Assembly: GCF_000308835.1 (NCBI RefSeq) | Contig: NZ_BAGN01000079.1 | Coordinates: forward strand, 1-40,477 | Direction: 5' to 3' | DNA: 40,477 nt | DNA from: Nocardia vinacea NBRC 16497 | GTDB taxonomy: Bacteria; Actinomycetota; Actinomycetes; Mycobacteriales; Mycobacteriaceae | Shown: in pieces, positions 25,268 to 33,567 of the stretch | How positions within the stretch are numbered: position 1 is the stretch's first letter | Layout of the letters: every line of letters starts with the position of its first letter | Translations under genes and position numbers: made by a program | Notes under the pieces: model-generated | What the model was told of the DNA's origin: nothing | Seen by the model: only the letters and a program-made list of their open reading frames with translations | Database searches by the model: none

Positions 25268-26218
25268 TTATTCGGCGTTCGGGCCGAGGTACCAGTCGGG
25301 GGCGCCTTCGGTGGGGAGGTCGTGCAACTTGTCCGGGTTGCGGACGACATTGATGGCGACGATGCGGCCGTTGTCGATGGTGAAGGAGAAGACGCCGGTG
25401 TGGGTGCCGTCGAAGACGACCAGACCGGGCGCGCCGTTGACCAGGACCGCGCGGCCCCATGCGCCCGCCGCGGACGGCGCGTGGTACCAGCCGAGCAGCA
25501 TCTTCGCGATGAGTTCGGCGCCGCGCACGGGCTGGCGGATGGCGGGCACCTTGCCGCCGCCGTCGGCGGTCAGGCTGACATTGGTATCGAGCACGCCGAG
25601 CAGCGCGCTCAGATCACCCGAGCGCCAGGCGACCGCGAAGGCCGAGACGACCTTCTCCTGTTCGTCGGGCGAGGCGGGGAAGCGGGGAGTGCCGTCCTCG
25701 ACGCGCTTGCGTGCGCGCGAGGCGAGCTGCCGCACGGCCGCAGGTGTACGCCCGACGACCTCGGCGACCTCGGGACCGCTCATACCGAACACATCCTGCA
25801 GCACGAATGCGGTGCGCTCGGCGGGCGAGAGGGATTCCAGTACGACCAGCAGCGCCGTGGTGACGCGCTCGTCCTGCGTGATCCGGTCGGCCGGATCGTC
25901 CCAGGTGGTGACCTCGGGCTCCGGTAACCATTCACCGACATACTGCTCGCGCCGGGCGCGCGCCGAACCGAGCTGATCGAGGGCCAGCCGCCCGGTGACC
26001 GTGGAGAGCCAGGCCCGCAGATTCTCGATCTCGCCTGCGGTCCCGGCCTCGTACTGACGCTGCAGCCGCAGCCATGCCTCCTGCACCACATCGTCGGCAT
26101 CGGTCAGACTGCCGAGCGTGCTGTAGGCGAGCCTGCGCAGATACGGCCGGTGCTCCTCGAAACGCCGAGCCAACTCGGCCTGGTCGATGGGTTCGGAGGA
26201 AGGCTGGTCTGCAGTCAC
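25268..26218 (-). CDS. ECF sigma factor, group ECF41, with SnoaL-like C-terminal domain
   Basis: A 316-aa extracytoplasmic-function sigma factor. Sigma region 2 (YLRRLAYSTLGSLTDADDVV, then QEAWLRLQR) and region 4 (LSPAERTAFVLQDVFGMSGP, then EVVGRTPAAVRQLASRARKR) are followed by an NTF2/SnoaL-like domain. All three motifs that define group ECF41 are present: WLPEP (97-101), DGGGK (219-223) and NPDKL (294-298). In that group the C-terminal extension acts in place of an anti-sigma factor. GTG start. A matching ECF41 promoter lies upstream (26280-26306), so it likely autoregulates. The usual neighbouring oxidoreductase/decarboxylase/epimerase (COE) gene is not beside it. Confidence 0.93.
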   Translation of the reverse strand: MTADQPSSEPIDQAELARRFEEHRPYLRRLAYSTLGSLTDADDVVQEAWLRLQRQYEAGTAGEIENLRAWLSTVTGRLALDQLGSARARREQYVGEWLPEPEVTTWDDPADRITQDERVTTALLVVLESLSPAERTAFVLQDVFGMSGPEVAEVVGRTPAAVRQLASRARKRVEDGTPRFPASPDEQEKVVSAFAVAWRSGDLSALLGVLDTNVSLTADGGGKVPAIRQPVRGAELIAKMLLGWYHAPSAAGAWGRAVLVNGAPGLVVFDGTHTGVFSFTIDNGRIVAINVVRNPDKLHDLPTEGAPDWYLGPNAE

Positions 26219-26263
26219 TGGTCTCGCCGTTCGGTCGTACGGCCCCGTCAGGGGCGAGTTTAT

Positions 26264-26287
26264 GCGTCGTCATCCTGATGACGACGC
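26264..26287. promoter_or_regulatory. 11-bp perfect palindrome overlapping the ECF41 -10
   Basis: GCGTCGTCATC (26264-26274) is perfectly inverted at 26277-26287 with a 2-base centre. The CGTC of the ECF41 -10 lies in its right arm, so a protein bound here would block the promoter. Confidence 0.6.
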
Positions 26288-26306
26288 AGGGTTAGCGAGT
26301 GTGACA
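26280..26306 (-). promoter_or_regulatory. ECF41-type autoregulatory promoter (TGTCACA-N16-CGTC)
   Basis: On the minus strand TGTCACA (26300-26306) is followed after 16 bases by CGTC (26280-26283), which matches the promoter motif reported for ECF41 sigma factors. It points into the ECF41 gene, whose start is about 60 bases downstream. A second CGTC sits at 13-base spacing. Confidence 0.75.
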
Positions 26307-26384
26307 TTTCGGATTCCTTGGGTGCGCCGGCGGGTTGCTCGGGCAGGGAACGCGCCAGCGTGAGCAGCCGTTAAGGCAACCGGC

Positions 26385-26390
26385 TACCCT
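26385..26390 (+). promoter_or_regulatory. -10 element TACCCT of leaderless cobD
   Basis: TACCCT ends six bases before the GTG at 26397; no ribosome site is present. Confidence 0.5.
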
Positions 26391-26396
26391 CGCCGG

Positions 26397-27314
26397 GTGC
26401 AAACGGGGACTTCCACGGCGGTCGGGCTGGTGCTCGGGTTCGCGCTCGACCGCGTTTTCGGTGATCCACGGCGGTGGCATCCGGTGGCCGGATTCGGTGC
26501 GGCGGCAAGTGCGCTCGAGCGGGTGACCTATGCCGATCGGCGTTCGGCGGGGGCGGTGCACGAACTGGTGTTGGTCGGTGCGACAACGGCGTTCGGGTTC
26601 GGGCTGCGGCGGGGTGGGGTAGTCGCGACCGCGCTGGCGACGTGGACGGTGCTCGGCGGGCGCAGTCTGGTGCGCGCCGGACGGGAGATGGCCGACCGGC
26701 TCGAGTCCGGTGATGTGGCGGGTGCACGGGCGCTGCTGCCTTCGCTGTGCGGGCGGGATCCGGAGGTGCTCGATGCGGACGGATTGGCTCGTGCCGCATT
26801 GGAATCCATTGCCGAGAACACCTCGGACGCGACGGTCGCGCCGCTGCTGTGGGGCGCGGTCGCCGGGACACCCGGATTGCTCGGGTATCGCGCGATCAAC
26901 ACATTGGACGCGATGATCGGCTACCGCAACGAGCGGTACCTCCGCTTCGGCTGGGCCGCGGCTCGCGTCGACGATCTGGCCAATCTGGTACCGGCGCGCA
27001 TCACCGGCATGCTCACCGCTGCTTTGGCCCCTGCGATAGGCGGTCACCCAGCCGACGCACTGCGCGCCTGGCGTCGAGACGCGGCCGAACATCCCAGCCC
27101 GAATGCCGGTGTCGTCGAGGCCACCATGGCCGGCGCGCTCGGCGTCCGCCTCGGCGGCCGGACCCAGTACCGTTACGGCACCGAACTGCGTCCTACCCTG
27201 GGGGACGGCCCGGCACCTCAGGTCGCGGATCTCCGTCGCGCCGTACGCATGTCGGAGGCGGTCCAGTTGGGCGCAGTCGTGACCGCCGCGCTCTGGTCTG
27301 TCCTGCGCCGCTGA
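26397..27314 (+). CDS. cobD: Adenosylcobinamide-phosphate synthase (CobD/CbiB)
   Basis: A 305-aa integral membrane enzyme that attaches aminopropanol (or its phosphate) to adenosylcobyric acid during cobalamin synthesis. Family blocks are FGDPRRWHPVAGFG near residue 22, ESIAENTSDATVAPLLWGAV, RAINTLDAMIGYRN and HPSPNAGVVEATMAGALGVR. It corresponds to Rv2236c of M. tuberculosis. Translation appears leaderless from the GTG. It is convergent with the SURF1 gene. Other cobalamin genes of the window (the CobC-like aminotransferase and the RNase H/phosphatase fusion) are within 8 kb. Confidence 0.93.
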   Translation: MQTGTSTAVGLVLGFALDRVFGDPRRWHPVAGFGAAASALERVTYADRRSAGAVHELVLVGATTAFGFGLRRGGVVATALATWTVLGGRSLVRAGREMADRLESGDVAGARALLPSLCGRDPEVLDADGLARAALESIAENTSDATVAPLLWGAVAGTPGLLGYRAINTLDAMIGYRNERYLRFGWAAARVDDLANLVPARITGMLTAALAPAIGGHPADALRAWRRDAAEHPSPNAGVVEATMAGALGVRLGGRTQYRYGTELRPTLGDGPAPQVADLRRAVRMSEAVQLGAVVTAALWSVLRR

Positions 27315-27498
27315 CTCCGCTCACGGTTGGGCGTGCACTTCCACAAACATCTGGCACGGATATGAAATTGCATGCTCGGACCCGTTATCGGATGAACAGA
27401 TTCCAGGCCGATATTCACGCTTCGGTGGGCCCGCGCAGTTCACTCGTCCGGCAGTGTGAGGATCCGCGTGCGTGCGGCAACCTCGTGAGCGCTGGGTG

Positions 27499-28362
27499 TC
27501 AGCGATTTCCGCCGTAGCGGTCGGCAAGGCGCTGCTCGTTGGTGGATACGGGTGCGGGAGTTGGCGTTTCGGCCGGGGTCGGCTGCGGGGTGGCCTTGGC
27601 CTTTTCCTTGCGGCGCTCGCGGATCTCGGCGTAGATGAAGTAGCCGAGGCCGAGGGGAGCCATGATGCCGAAGGCCAGCCATTGCAGGCCGTAGGAGAGG
27701 TAGGGGCCCGCGTCGAGTTGTGGGAGGGGGGTGGGGGTGAAAGCGCCGGGCTGGTTTTCGCTGAGCTGCAGGTAGCCGCCGCGTTCGCCGGTGGGAATGG
27801 CGGTCAGGGGCTCCTGCAGGACGGTCATCTCCTGTGTGGTGTCCACCGAATACACCTGGCGGTAGCCGTCCTGGACCATCGGGTCCTTACCGGGGGTGAC
27901 GCCCTCGGACATCCGGATTCGCGCCTCGATCTTCTGCGGCCCGGCGGGCGGGTCCGGAATCTGCGGTGGGCGGGAACCGTCTACGGCCGCGACGAGACCG
28001 CGATCGATGAGCAGGATGCGGCCGTCGTCGAGTTTGAAGGTGGCCAGCACCGAGTAGCCGGGCGCGCCGTCGAGGTGGCGCAGACGAACCAGCACGGTCG
28101 AGTTCGGCATATAACTGCCGGTCGCCGTGACACGTCGCCATTCGGCGTGCGAATCGGTGCTCTGGTTGTCCACGACGGTGGCGATATCGATCGGGGCGGC
28201 GTCCACCGAATCGGCGATCAGTTGGTTGCGGTGCGAGGTGGTGGTGTTCTTGCCGAGCTGCCACGGTGCGAGCACGGTGAAGCACAGGTAGGCGAAGGCC
28301 GCCACGAGCACAGCCAGGATCAGCCAGCTCGGGCGCAGCAGGAAGGTCAGTCGGCGCATCAC
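27499..28362 (-). CDS. SURF1-family cytochrome oxidase assembly protein
   Basis: A 287-aa membrane protein with the SURF1 layout: one membrane helix near the N-terminus (residues 12-32), a large extracytoplasmic domain, and a second helix near 235-255 (YGLQWLAFGIMAPLGLGYFI). The blocks LAPWQLGKN, WRRVTATGSY, ILLIDRGLV and GPYLSYGLQWL are conserved, as in Rv2235. SURF1 helps insert haem into the aa3 oxidase. A charged, Pro-rich tail of about 30 residues extends into the cytosol. GTG at 28362 overlaps the ptpA stop (TGA inside GTGATG), so the pair is translationally coupled; an ATG start one codon later is equally possible. Confidence 0.9.
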   Translation of the reverse strand: MMRRLTFLLRPSWLILAVLVAAFAYLCFTVLAPWQLGKNTTTSHRNQLIADSVDAAPIDIATVVDNQSTDSHAEWRRVTATGSYMPNSTVLVRLRHLDGAPGYSVLATFKLDDGRILLIDRGLVAAVDGSRPPQIPDPPAGPQKIEARIRMSEGVTPGKDPMVQDGYRQVYSVDTTQEMTVLQEPLTAIPTGERGGYLQLSENQPGAFTPTPLPQLDAGPYLSYGLQWLAFGIMAPLGLGYFIYAEIRERRKEKAKATPQPTPAETPTPAPVSTNEQRLADRYGGNR

Positions 28363-29036
28363 AGGCGTCCGTCGGGGACAGGTTCGTAAGAGACTGATTG
28401 GTCCGATTTGTGGCCGGGTACTTCGACAGCGAGGGAGTCGTCCGTGGATGCGACGACGTCTCGGGATGCGTCGACTGTCAGGCCGCGGGCGGATGCGTCA
28501 GTGTGGGCCGCGCGGCTGGCATCGCCAGGGTCCGCGGCTTGGCCCGTGTCGCCGGTGCGTGTGGCGAGGGTGGCACGAACCCAGTCCAACAGCCCAGGGA
28601 TGGCGGCCGCGATCTGGTCGTGGACCAGGTCGAAGTCGGCGGTGTCGCCGTAGTACGGGTCGGGGACGTCGATGGCGTCGGCAGCGGGGTCGAAGCTGCG
28701 GAGTAGGCGGCGGCGATCGGATGGGATGCCGAGGGTGGCGAGGCGGCGTTCGTGGCCGGAGTCGAGGGCGACCAGCAGGTCGGCATCGCGGTGTTGGCTG
28801 CCGAATTTCGCGGCGACGTGGCCGGTCGGATAGCCGTGGCGGCGCAGGGTGGCATTGGTGCGGGCGTCGGCGTCCTGTCCGGCATGCCAGCCGTCGGTGC
28901 CCGCGCTGCTGACCCGCACGCGGTCGGCGAGCCCCTCGCGGTACAGGTGTACCGCGAACATCTTCTCCGCCATCGGCGATCGACAAATGTTGCCGGTACA
29001 GACGAACGACACGTGCAACTCACCCACGACAGCCAT
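28359..29036 (-). CDS. ptpA: Low-molecular-weight protein tyrosine phosphatase with C-terminal extension
   Basis: A 225-aa phosphatase. The P-loop VCTGNICRSPMAE gives catalytic Cys13 and Arg19 (CX5R), and the general acid is in VPDPYYGD. Homologous to mycobacterial PtpA (Rv2234, 163 aa), but with an additional 60-residue hydrophilic tail rich in Ala, Asp, Ser and Thr and probably disordered. A longer frame opens to 29363 without coding character; the ATG at 29034-29036 begins the conserved domain (a GTG three codons later is an alternative). It is coupled to SURF1 downstream, as in mycobacteria. The kinase gene ptkA, which lies two genes away in M. tuberculosis, is absent here. Confidence 0.92.
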   Translation of the reverse strand: MAVVGELHVSFVCTGNICRSPMAEKMFAVHLYREGLADRVRVSSAGTDGWHAGQDADARTNATLRRHGYPTGHVAAKFGSQHRDADLLVALDSGHERRLATLGIPSDRRRLLRSFDPAADAIDVPDPYYGDTADFDLVHDQIAAAIPGLLDWVRATLATRTGDTGQAADPGDASRAAHTDASARGLTVDASRDVVASTDDSLAVEVPGHKSDQSVSYEPVPDGRL

Positions 29037-29080
29037 TCTGGCCGGTCGTCCCGATGGACCGCCACGTAGGGTGTTTTCTC

Positions 29081-30118
29081 GTGTCAGCGGACAGTGTCGA
29101 TCACGCGAGATTGCGTCATCACGGTGACGTCGATGCGCGTCCCGGCATGCTCGATTTCGCGGTGAATGTGCAGGGCAGTGCGCCGCCGGGCTGGCTGCGA
29201 AACCGACTGGCCGCGCGACTCGACGACCTCGGCAGATACCCGAGCGTGGCCGACGAACTCGCCGCACGCGCCGCGGTGGCGGCCCGCCACGGCCGCAGCA
29301 CCGACGAAGTGTTGCTGCTGACGGGCGCGGCCGAGGGTTTCGCGATGCTGCCCCGACTCGCACCGCGACTGGCCGCGGTGCTGCACCCCTCGTTCACCGA
29401 GCCCGAACTGGCGCTGCGCGAGGCCGGTATCCCGGTGACCCGCGTCGTACTCGAGCCGCCGTACACCCTCGATCCGGCGCTCGTCCCCACCGCGGCCGAC
29501 CTGGTAGTGCTCGGCAACCCGACCAATCCGACCTCGGTCCTGCACCCCGCCGACACCATCCGTGCGCTGCGCCGACCGGGGCGCATCATCGTCGTCGACG
29601 AGGCCTTCGCCGATGCGATTCCCGGCGAACCGCAGTCACTGGCCGCTGCGGCCGGACCGGACATCCTCGTCTTGCGCAGCCTCACCAAAACCTGGGCCCT
29701 GGCAGGTCTGCGCTGCGGCTACTTCCTCGGCGCACCCCAACTGCTTGGCCGCCTGAATCGCGGCCGCGCACACTGGCCGCTCGGCACGCTGCAACTGGAA
29801 GCGATCATCGCGACCGCCGCGCCGGATGCGGTCGCCGCGGCACAACAGCGCGCACACACGATCGCCGCCGAACGCGACTCGATGATCGAACGACTGACCG
29901 CTGTCGGCATACACGTCCACACACCGGCCGCCGGGCCATTCCTGCTGCTGCGCGTGCCGGACGGTGAGCTCCTGCGAAAGCACATGGCAGACCAGGGAAT
30001 TGCGGTCCGCCGCGCAGACACCTTCCCGGGCCTCGGAGCGGATTATCTGCGCGTCGCGGTCCGCGGTCGCGCCGAGGTCGATCGGTTGGTAGCCGGAATC
30101 CGTGCGGCAGGGGTTTGA
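29081..30118 (+). CDS. cobC: CobC-like PLP-dependent aminotransferase (threonine-phosphate decarboxylase type)
   Basis: A 345-aa fold-type I PLP enzyme equivalent to Rv2231c. Members form aminopropanol phosphate from threonine phosphate or act as histidinol-phosphate-like aminotransferases. It starts with the characteristic LRHHGDVDARPGMLDFAVNV, has the aspartate in IIVVDEAFAD, the PLP lysine in SLTKTWALAGLRCGY, and the arginine region YLRVAVRG near the end. GTG at 29081 has a TAGGGT eight bases upstream, suggesting a short or absent leader; an in-frame ATG at 29054 is an alternative. Its product would be the substrate used by CobD. Confidence 0.87.
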   Translation: MSADSVDHARLRHHGDVDARPGMLDFAVNVQGSAPPGWLRNRLAARLDDLGRYPSVADELAARAAVAARHGRSTDEVLLLTGAAEGFAMLPRLAPRLAAVLHPSFTEPELALREAGIPVTRVVLEPPYTLDPALVPTAADLVVLGNPTNPTSVLHPADTIRALRRPGRIIVVDEAFADAIPGEPQSLAAAAGPDILVLRSLTKTWALAGLRCGYFLGAPQLLGRLNRGRAHWPLGTLQLEAIIATAAPDAVAAAQQRAHTIAAERDSMIERLTAVGIHVHTPAAGPFLLLRVPDGELLRKHMADQGIAVRRADTFPGLGADYLRVAVRGRAEVDRLVAGIRAAGV

Positions 30119-30261
30119 TGTCGCCCGGACGGGTTGTCCTTCGGTATGTCCGCCCCGTGCGGGCGCGGTGCGAGCGGACCGGATCGGGTGCTGGTCCCGG
30201 GCCGTCAGATATCGGCAGGTGATCTTGGTGCGGGCGGAAATCGGGATATGGAGGTAGGCGG

Positions 30262-31383
30262 ATGGTGACGACGCTGGCGGATCTCATCGGGGTGCTCGAC
30301 ACGGCATATCCGCCGAAGTTGGCGGAGTCGTGGGATTCGGTGGGGTTGGTGTGCGGTGACCCGGGTGATGAGGTGACTCGGGTGCTGTTCGCGGTGGATG
30401 CCACTGCCGCCGTGGTGGATGAGGCGATCGATTGGCGGGCGCAGGCTTTGGTGGTGCACCATCCGCTGCTGTTGCGCGGCGTCGACACGATCGCGGCCGA
30501 TACGCCCAAAGGTGCGCTGCTACATCGGCTCATCCGGTCCGGGTGTGCGTTGTTCGCGGCGCATACAAATGCGGACTCCGCTGATCCGGGAGTTTCCGAT
30601 GCGCTGGCCGACGCGATCGGACTCACCGTCACCGGACCTTTGGATTCGAAACCGCGAGCCGCCGTGGACAATTGGGTGGTCCAGGTGCCGCGTTCGCATG
30701 CCGATGCCGTGCTGGCGGCGCTGTTCGCGGCCGGTGCCGGTGGCAGCGGAGCCTATCGGGACTGCGCTTTGCGGGTGCCGGGAGTCGGGCAGTTTCGTCC
30801 GGTGGCAGGGGCGAATCCGGCGATCGGCGCGATCGGGGAGTTGCAGCAGGTCGACGAGGACCGCCTCGAAGTGATCGCACCGCCCGCGGCGCGCACCGCC
30901 GTGCTGGCAGCGCTGCGGTCGGCCCATCCGTACGAGGATCCCGCCTATCACGTCACCGAGCGTGCGGCGTTGCCATCCGGGCTCGGCATCGGTCGAGTCG
31001 GCACCCTGCTCGAACCGGAGTCCTTGCGCGAGTTCACCTCTCGGGTTGCCGCCGCGTTGCCCGTTACCGCCTGGGGCGTCCGTGCGGCCGGTGACCCGGA
31101 CCGCATGATCCAGACCGTCGCAGTGTGCGGCGGCGCGGGCGACTCCTATCTGAATACGGTCGCCCGCCTCGGTGTCGACGCCTACGTCACCTCCGACCTG
31201 CGCCACCATCCGGTCGACGAACACCTGCGCAGCGGCGGCCCCGCAGTGATCGATGCCGCCCACTGGGCCACCGAATTCCCTTGGTGCGCACAGGCGCAGA
31301 CAGCAGTTCGAACCGCCCTGCCCGACCTCGAAACCCGCATCTCCACCCTGCGCACCGACCCCTGGACGATCGCCGCCCCGTAA
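30262..31383 (+). CDS. DUF34/NIF3-family metal-binding protein (GTP cyclohydrolase 1 type 2 homologue)
   Basis: A 373-aa member of the NIF3/DUF34 family, equivalent to Rv2230c. The two-metal site motifs are visible: [35 protein letters not shown], and near the end [12 protein letters not shown] and [12 protein letters not shown]. The PII-like insert domain lies at about residues 140-230 (with [11 protein letters not shown]). The family is conserved but its activity is not settled. The ATG has a GGAGGT site. The 143-base gap before it holds only a weak GC-rich hairpin. Confidence 0.92.
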   Translation: MVTTLADLIGVLDTAYPPKLAESWDSVGLVCGDPGDEVTRVLFAVDATAAVVDEAIDWRAQALVVHHPLLLRGVDTIAADTPKGALLHRLIRSGCALFAAHTNADSADPGVSDALADAIGLTVTGPLDSKPRAAVDNWVVQVPRSHADAVLAALFAAGAGGSGAYRDCALRVPGVGQFRPVAGANPAIGAIGELQQVDEDRLEVIAPPAARTAVLAALRSAHPYEDPAYHVTERAALPSGLGIGRVGTLLEPESLREFTSRVAAALPVTAWGVRAAGDPDRMIQTVAVCGGAGDSYLNTVARLGVDAYVTSDLRHHPVDEHLRSGGPAVIDAAHWATEFPWCAQAQTAVRTALPDLETRISTLRTDPWTIAAP

Positions 31384-31475
31384 TCCGATACCGAACCAGC
31401 CAGTGCGACGGCGTGTTCGGGGCGTGTTGCCGGACTTGGTATGTGGTTCAGGTGAGTTGACGTGCCCGCTCGGGG

Positions 31476-31481
31476 TACAAC
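31476..31481 (+). promoter_or_regulatory. -10 element TACAAC of a leaderless gene
   Basis: TACAAC ends six bases before the ATG at 31488; no ribosome site is present. Confidence 0.45.
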
Positions 31482-31487
31482 TACCGC

Positions 31488-32132
31488 ATGAACTACCCGG
31501 TGGACTTCGGGATCGTGCAGATCGGTCTGATGCTGATCATCCTGGTCGCGGTCGCGTTGCTGATATCGGCGCTCGTCATGGTGCGCAAGGTCGGATTGCG
31601 GGTTTTGCTCGGGCGCGGCGCGGGCGGACTGGCGCTGCTGGTTGTCGCGGTACTGCTGCTGTGGGTGATCACGCTCGTGCAGACATTCCTCGGACTGAGC
31701 GGGGAGGTCAAGGCCGCGCACGTGGTGGTAAATCAGGTTGCGGGCCAAGACCACCGGCTCGAGGTCGACCTCACCCTCTACGGCGACGAGCACCATCCCG
31801 ACAAGCACGAGAAATATCAGGTCGAGGGTGACCTGTGGGTGCTGCAGGCCAATATCGTCGAATTGGAGCCCTGGGTGAATGCCCTCGGCTTCCACTCCGG
31901 CTACAAGGTCACCCGCCTGTACGGCCAACGTCTCGACGGCGTCGCCACCACCCAGAACCAGATCTTCGTCAACGGCGACGACCAGGACTTCTTCAACGAT
32001 ATGCGCAACCACAAATGGTGGACCGACCCCTTCGTGCGCTCCGCCTACGGCAACGCCGTGATCGCCACCCCCGGCACCTACGACGTCTTCATCTCCCGCG
32101 ACGCCATCAAAACCCGCGCCCCCGGCAGCTGA
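31488..32132 (+). CDS. Membrane protein with C-terminal extracytoplasmic domain, unknown function
   Basis: A 214-aa protein. Two strong membrane helices (residues 9-31 and 45-69) are joined by a short positive loop (VRKVGLRVLLGRG), placing both termini outside. The remaining about 145 residues form a polar domain rich in aromatic residues (WVNALGFHSGYKVTRLYG, DDQDFFNDMRNHKWWTDPFV), ending in a beta-rich YDVFISRDAIKTRAPGS. I recognise no named domain. It is read from a leaderless-type promoter and lies between the DUF34 gene and a decayed gene. Confidence 0.8.
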   Translation: MNYPVDFGIVQIGLMLIILVAVALLISALVMVRKVGLRVLLGRGAGGLALLVVAVLLLWVITLVQTFLGLSGEVKAAHVVVNQVAGQDHRLEVDLTLYGDEHHPDKHEKYQVEGDLWVLQANIVELEPWVNALGFHSGYKVTRLYGQRLDGVATTQNQIFVNGDDQDFFNDMRNHKWWTDPFVRSAYGNAVIATPGTYDVFISRDAIKTRAPGS

Positions 32133-32141
32133 TTGTTCGAG

Positions 32142-32590
32142 CTACCACCGTCGCGATCGGCTGATCGCGTCGATACGAGATTGCAGCCGCCGCCTCCGCC
32201 GGTAGGGCCATTCTTCGATGCCGGGGACGGCGGGCTCGTCCTTGAAGACCGGGTTGACGGCTCCGGCAGGATCGTGGTGCGCTGGTCGACCGCGGTCACA
32301 CCCGGCTGGTAGATCTCGGTCATCAGGTTCCGAGCGTGCGCGGCGGCCCGTTGGCGCGGTGTTTGCCGAGCTTCAGCACACTGTTGCCGGGGATGTGGCC
32401 GTCGACGGTCGATAGGACAGGGTGGCCGCCATCGCGGAATTGGCGGCCCTGCCCGTCCAGTACTGGTCGATGTCGTCGGTGACGCCCGAACCGAGCCAGG
32501 CCTCGAACATGCCCTGCTCAGCGAGCACGCTCGCACAGTTCTCGGCGTATGGGCGTTCGGCGAATAGGCGTCGGAATCCTCCCCGCCGCT
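32142..32590 (-). pseudogene. Decayed gene, C-terminal fragment with about three single-base frame breaks
   Basis: The 615 bases between the membrane protein and the zinc-ribbon gene contain no intact gene. On the minus strand, however, four consecutive segments with strong coding character (third positions mostly G or C) join if single bases are restored: a segment including YAENCASVLAEQGMFEAWLG and DDIDQYWTGRAANSAMAATL, then DGHIPGNSVLKLGKHRAN, then RNLMTEIYQPGVTAVDQRTT, then NPVFKDEPAVPGIEEWPYRR ending in a stop at 32142-32144. Breaks fall near 32408, 32350 and 32253. The upstream part is missing or further disrupted. I do not recognise the parent protein. Sequencing error is possible but three errors in 250 bases would be unusual. 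Confidence 0.55.
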
Positions 32591-32747
32591 ACTGTATGAC
32601 GCTCCGATCCCCGCCTCGGTTCTACGCACTTCCCAGCTATCAGCCGTGGCCCGGACCGGATCACCAACCATCCGGGGTACGGTTGAAGACTGGCATCGCC
32701 ACCTCGCGTGCCCCCATCCGTCCACAGCGTCCAGGAGTTTGTCCGCG

Positions 32748-33485
32748 TTGAATGTCGAACCACCTGTCCAGGCCAAGCTGCTCCAGCTCGCCGCCGTCGA
32801 CGCCGAACTGACGCGGATCGCGCATCGGCGCACCGTGCTGCCCGAGCAGCAGGAGGTCGCGCGGCTCGAGGGCGAGCGGAATGCGCACAAGGATGCGGCG
32901 GTGGCGGTCGAGATCATGCTCGACGATCTCGACCGCGATATCCGCAAGCTGGAGGGCGAGGTCGACGCGGTGCGCAAACGCGAGGAGCGCGACCGCGGCA
33001 TGTTGACCGCCGGTTCGGTGGGCGCCAAACAGCTTTCGGAAATCCAGCACGAGCTGGGCAGCCTGGAGCGCCGCCGTTCGGTGCTGGAGGACGAGCTGCT
33101 CGAGGTGATGGAGCGTCGCGAGGCGTCGGCATCCGATCATGATCACGCGGGTGCCCGGCTCAGCAAGACCGAGCAGGAACTGGCCGATGCGCAGCGCCTG
33201 CGCGATGAGGCGCTGGCGGATCTCGATGTGGCACAGGGCCGTTGCGATTCCGATCGCAAGGATCTGCTCGCGCTGTTCCCGGATGATCTGCTGAGCATCT
33301 ATGACCGGCAGCGCACCCAGCACGGGGTCGGTGCCGCGCTGCTGCAGGCCCGCCGGTGCGGCGCCTGCCGGATCGAACTGGACCGCGGTGAGATCGCGCG
33401 GATCGCCAAGAGCGCGCCGGATGTGATCATGCGGTGTCCGGAATGCGGTGCGATCCTGGTGCGCACCAAAGAGTCGGGTTTGTGA
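32748..33485 (+). CDS. Coiled-coil protein with C4 zinc ribbon (Rv2229c homologue)
   Basis: A 245-aa protein. Residues 10-185 are a long antiparallel coiled coil (heptads rich in Leu, Glu, Arg, for example LSEIQHELGSLERRRSVLED). The C-terminus is a four-cysteine zinc ribbon: CGACRIEL and CPECGAIL. The family (CT398/Rv2229c-like) has been linked to nucleic-acid or flagellar export roles in other bacteria, but no function is settled in actinobacteria. The TTG at 32748 has AGGAG ten bases upstream and gives the conserved start NVEPPVQAKLL. It precedes the RNase HI/phosphatase gene by 82 bases, as in mycobacteria. Confidence 0.9.
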   Translation: MNVEPPVQAKLLQLAAVDAELTRIAHRRTVLPEQQEVARLEGERNAHKDAAVAVEIMLDDLDRDIRKLEGEVDAVRKREERDRGMLTAGSVGAKQLSEIQHELGSLERRRSVLEDELLEVMERREASASDHDHAGARLSKTEQELADAQRLRDEALADLDVAQGRCDSDRKDLLALFPDDLLSIYDRQRTQHGVGAALLQARRCGACRIELDRGEIARIAKSAPDVIMRCPECGAILVRTKESGL

Positions 33486-33567
33486 GGTTTCCGGTGCGGG
33501 TATCAGTACTCGCGTCGGTCCGCTCCCAGCGACGGATGGTCGGCTGTCGAAGAGGACGAGGGGAACA

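Noticed and set aside
27315..27498. Possible terminator or small gene between cobD and SURF1
   Set aside because: No inverted repeat of useful length and no frame with a ribosome site was found in these 184 bases; I see nothing I can support.
32078..33028. 316-codon minus-strand frame
   Set aside because: Half of it mirrors the zinc-ribbon coiled-coil gene. Only short parts coincide with the decayed gene, which is described separately in its own frames.
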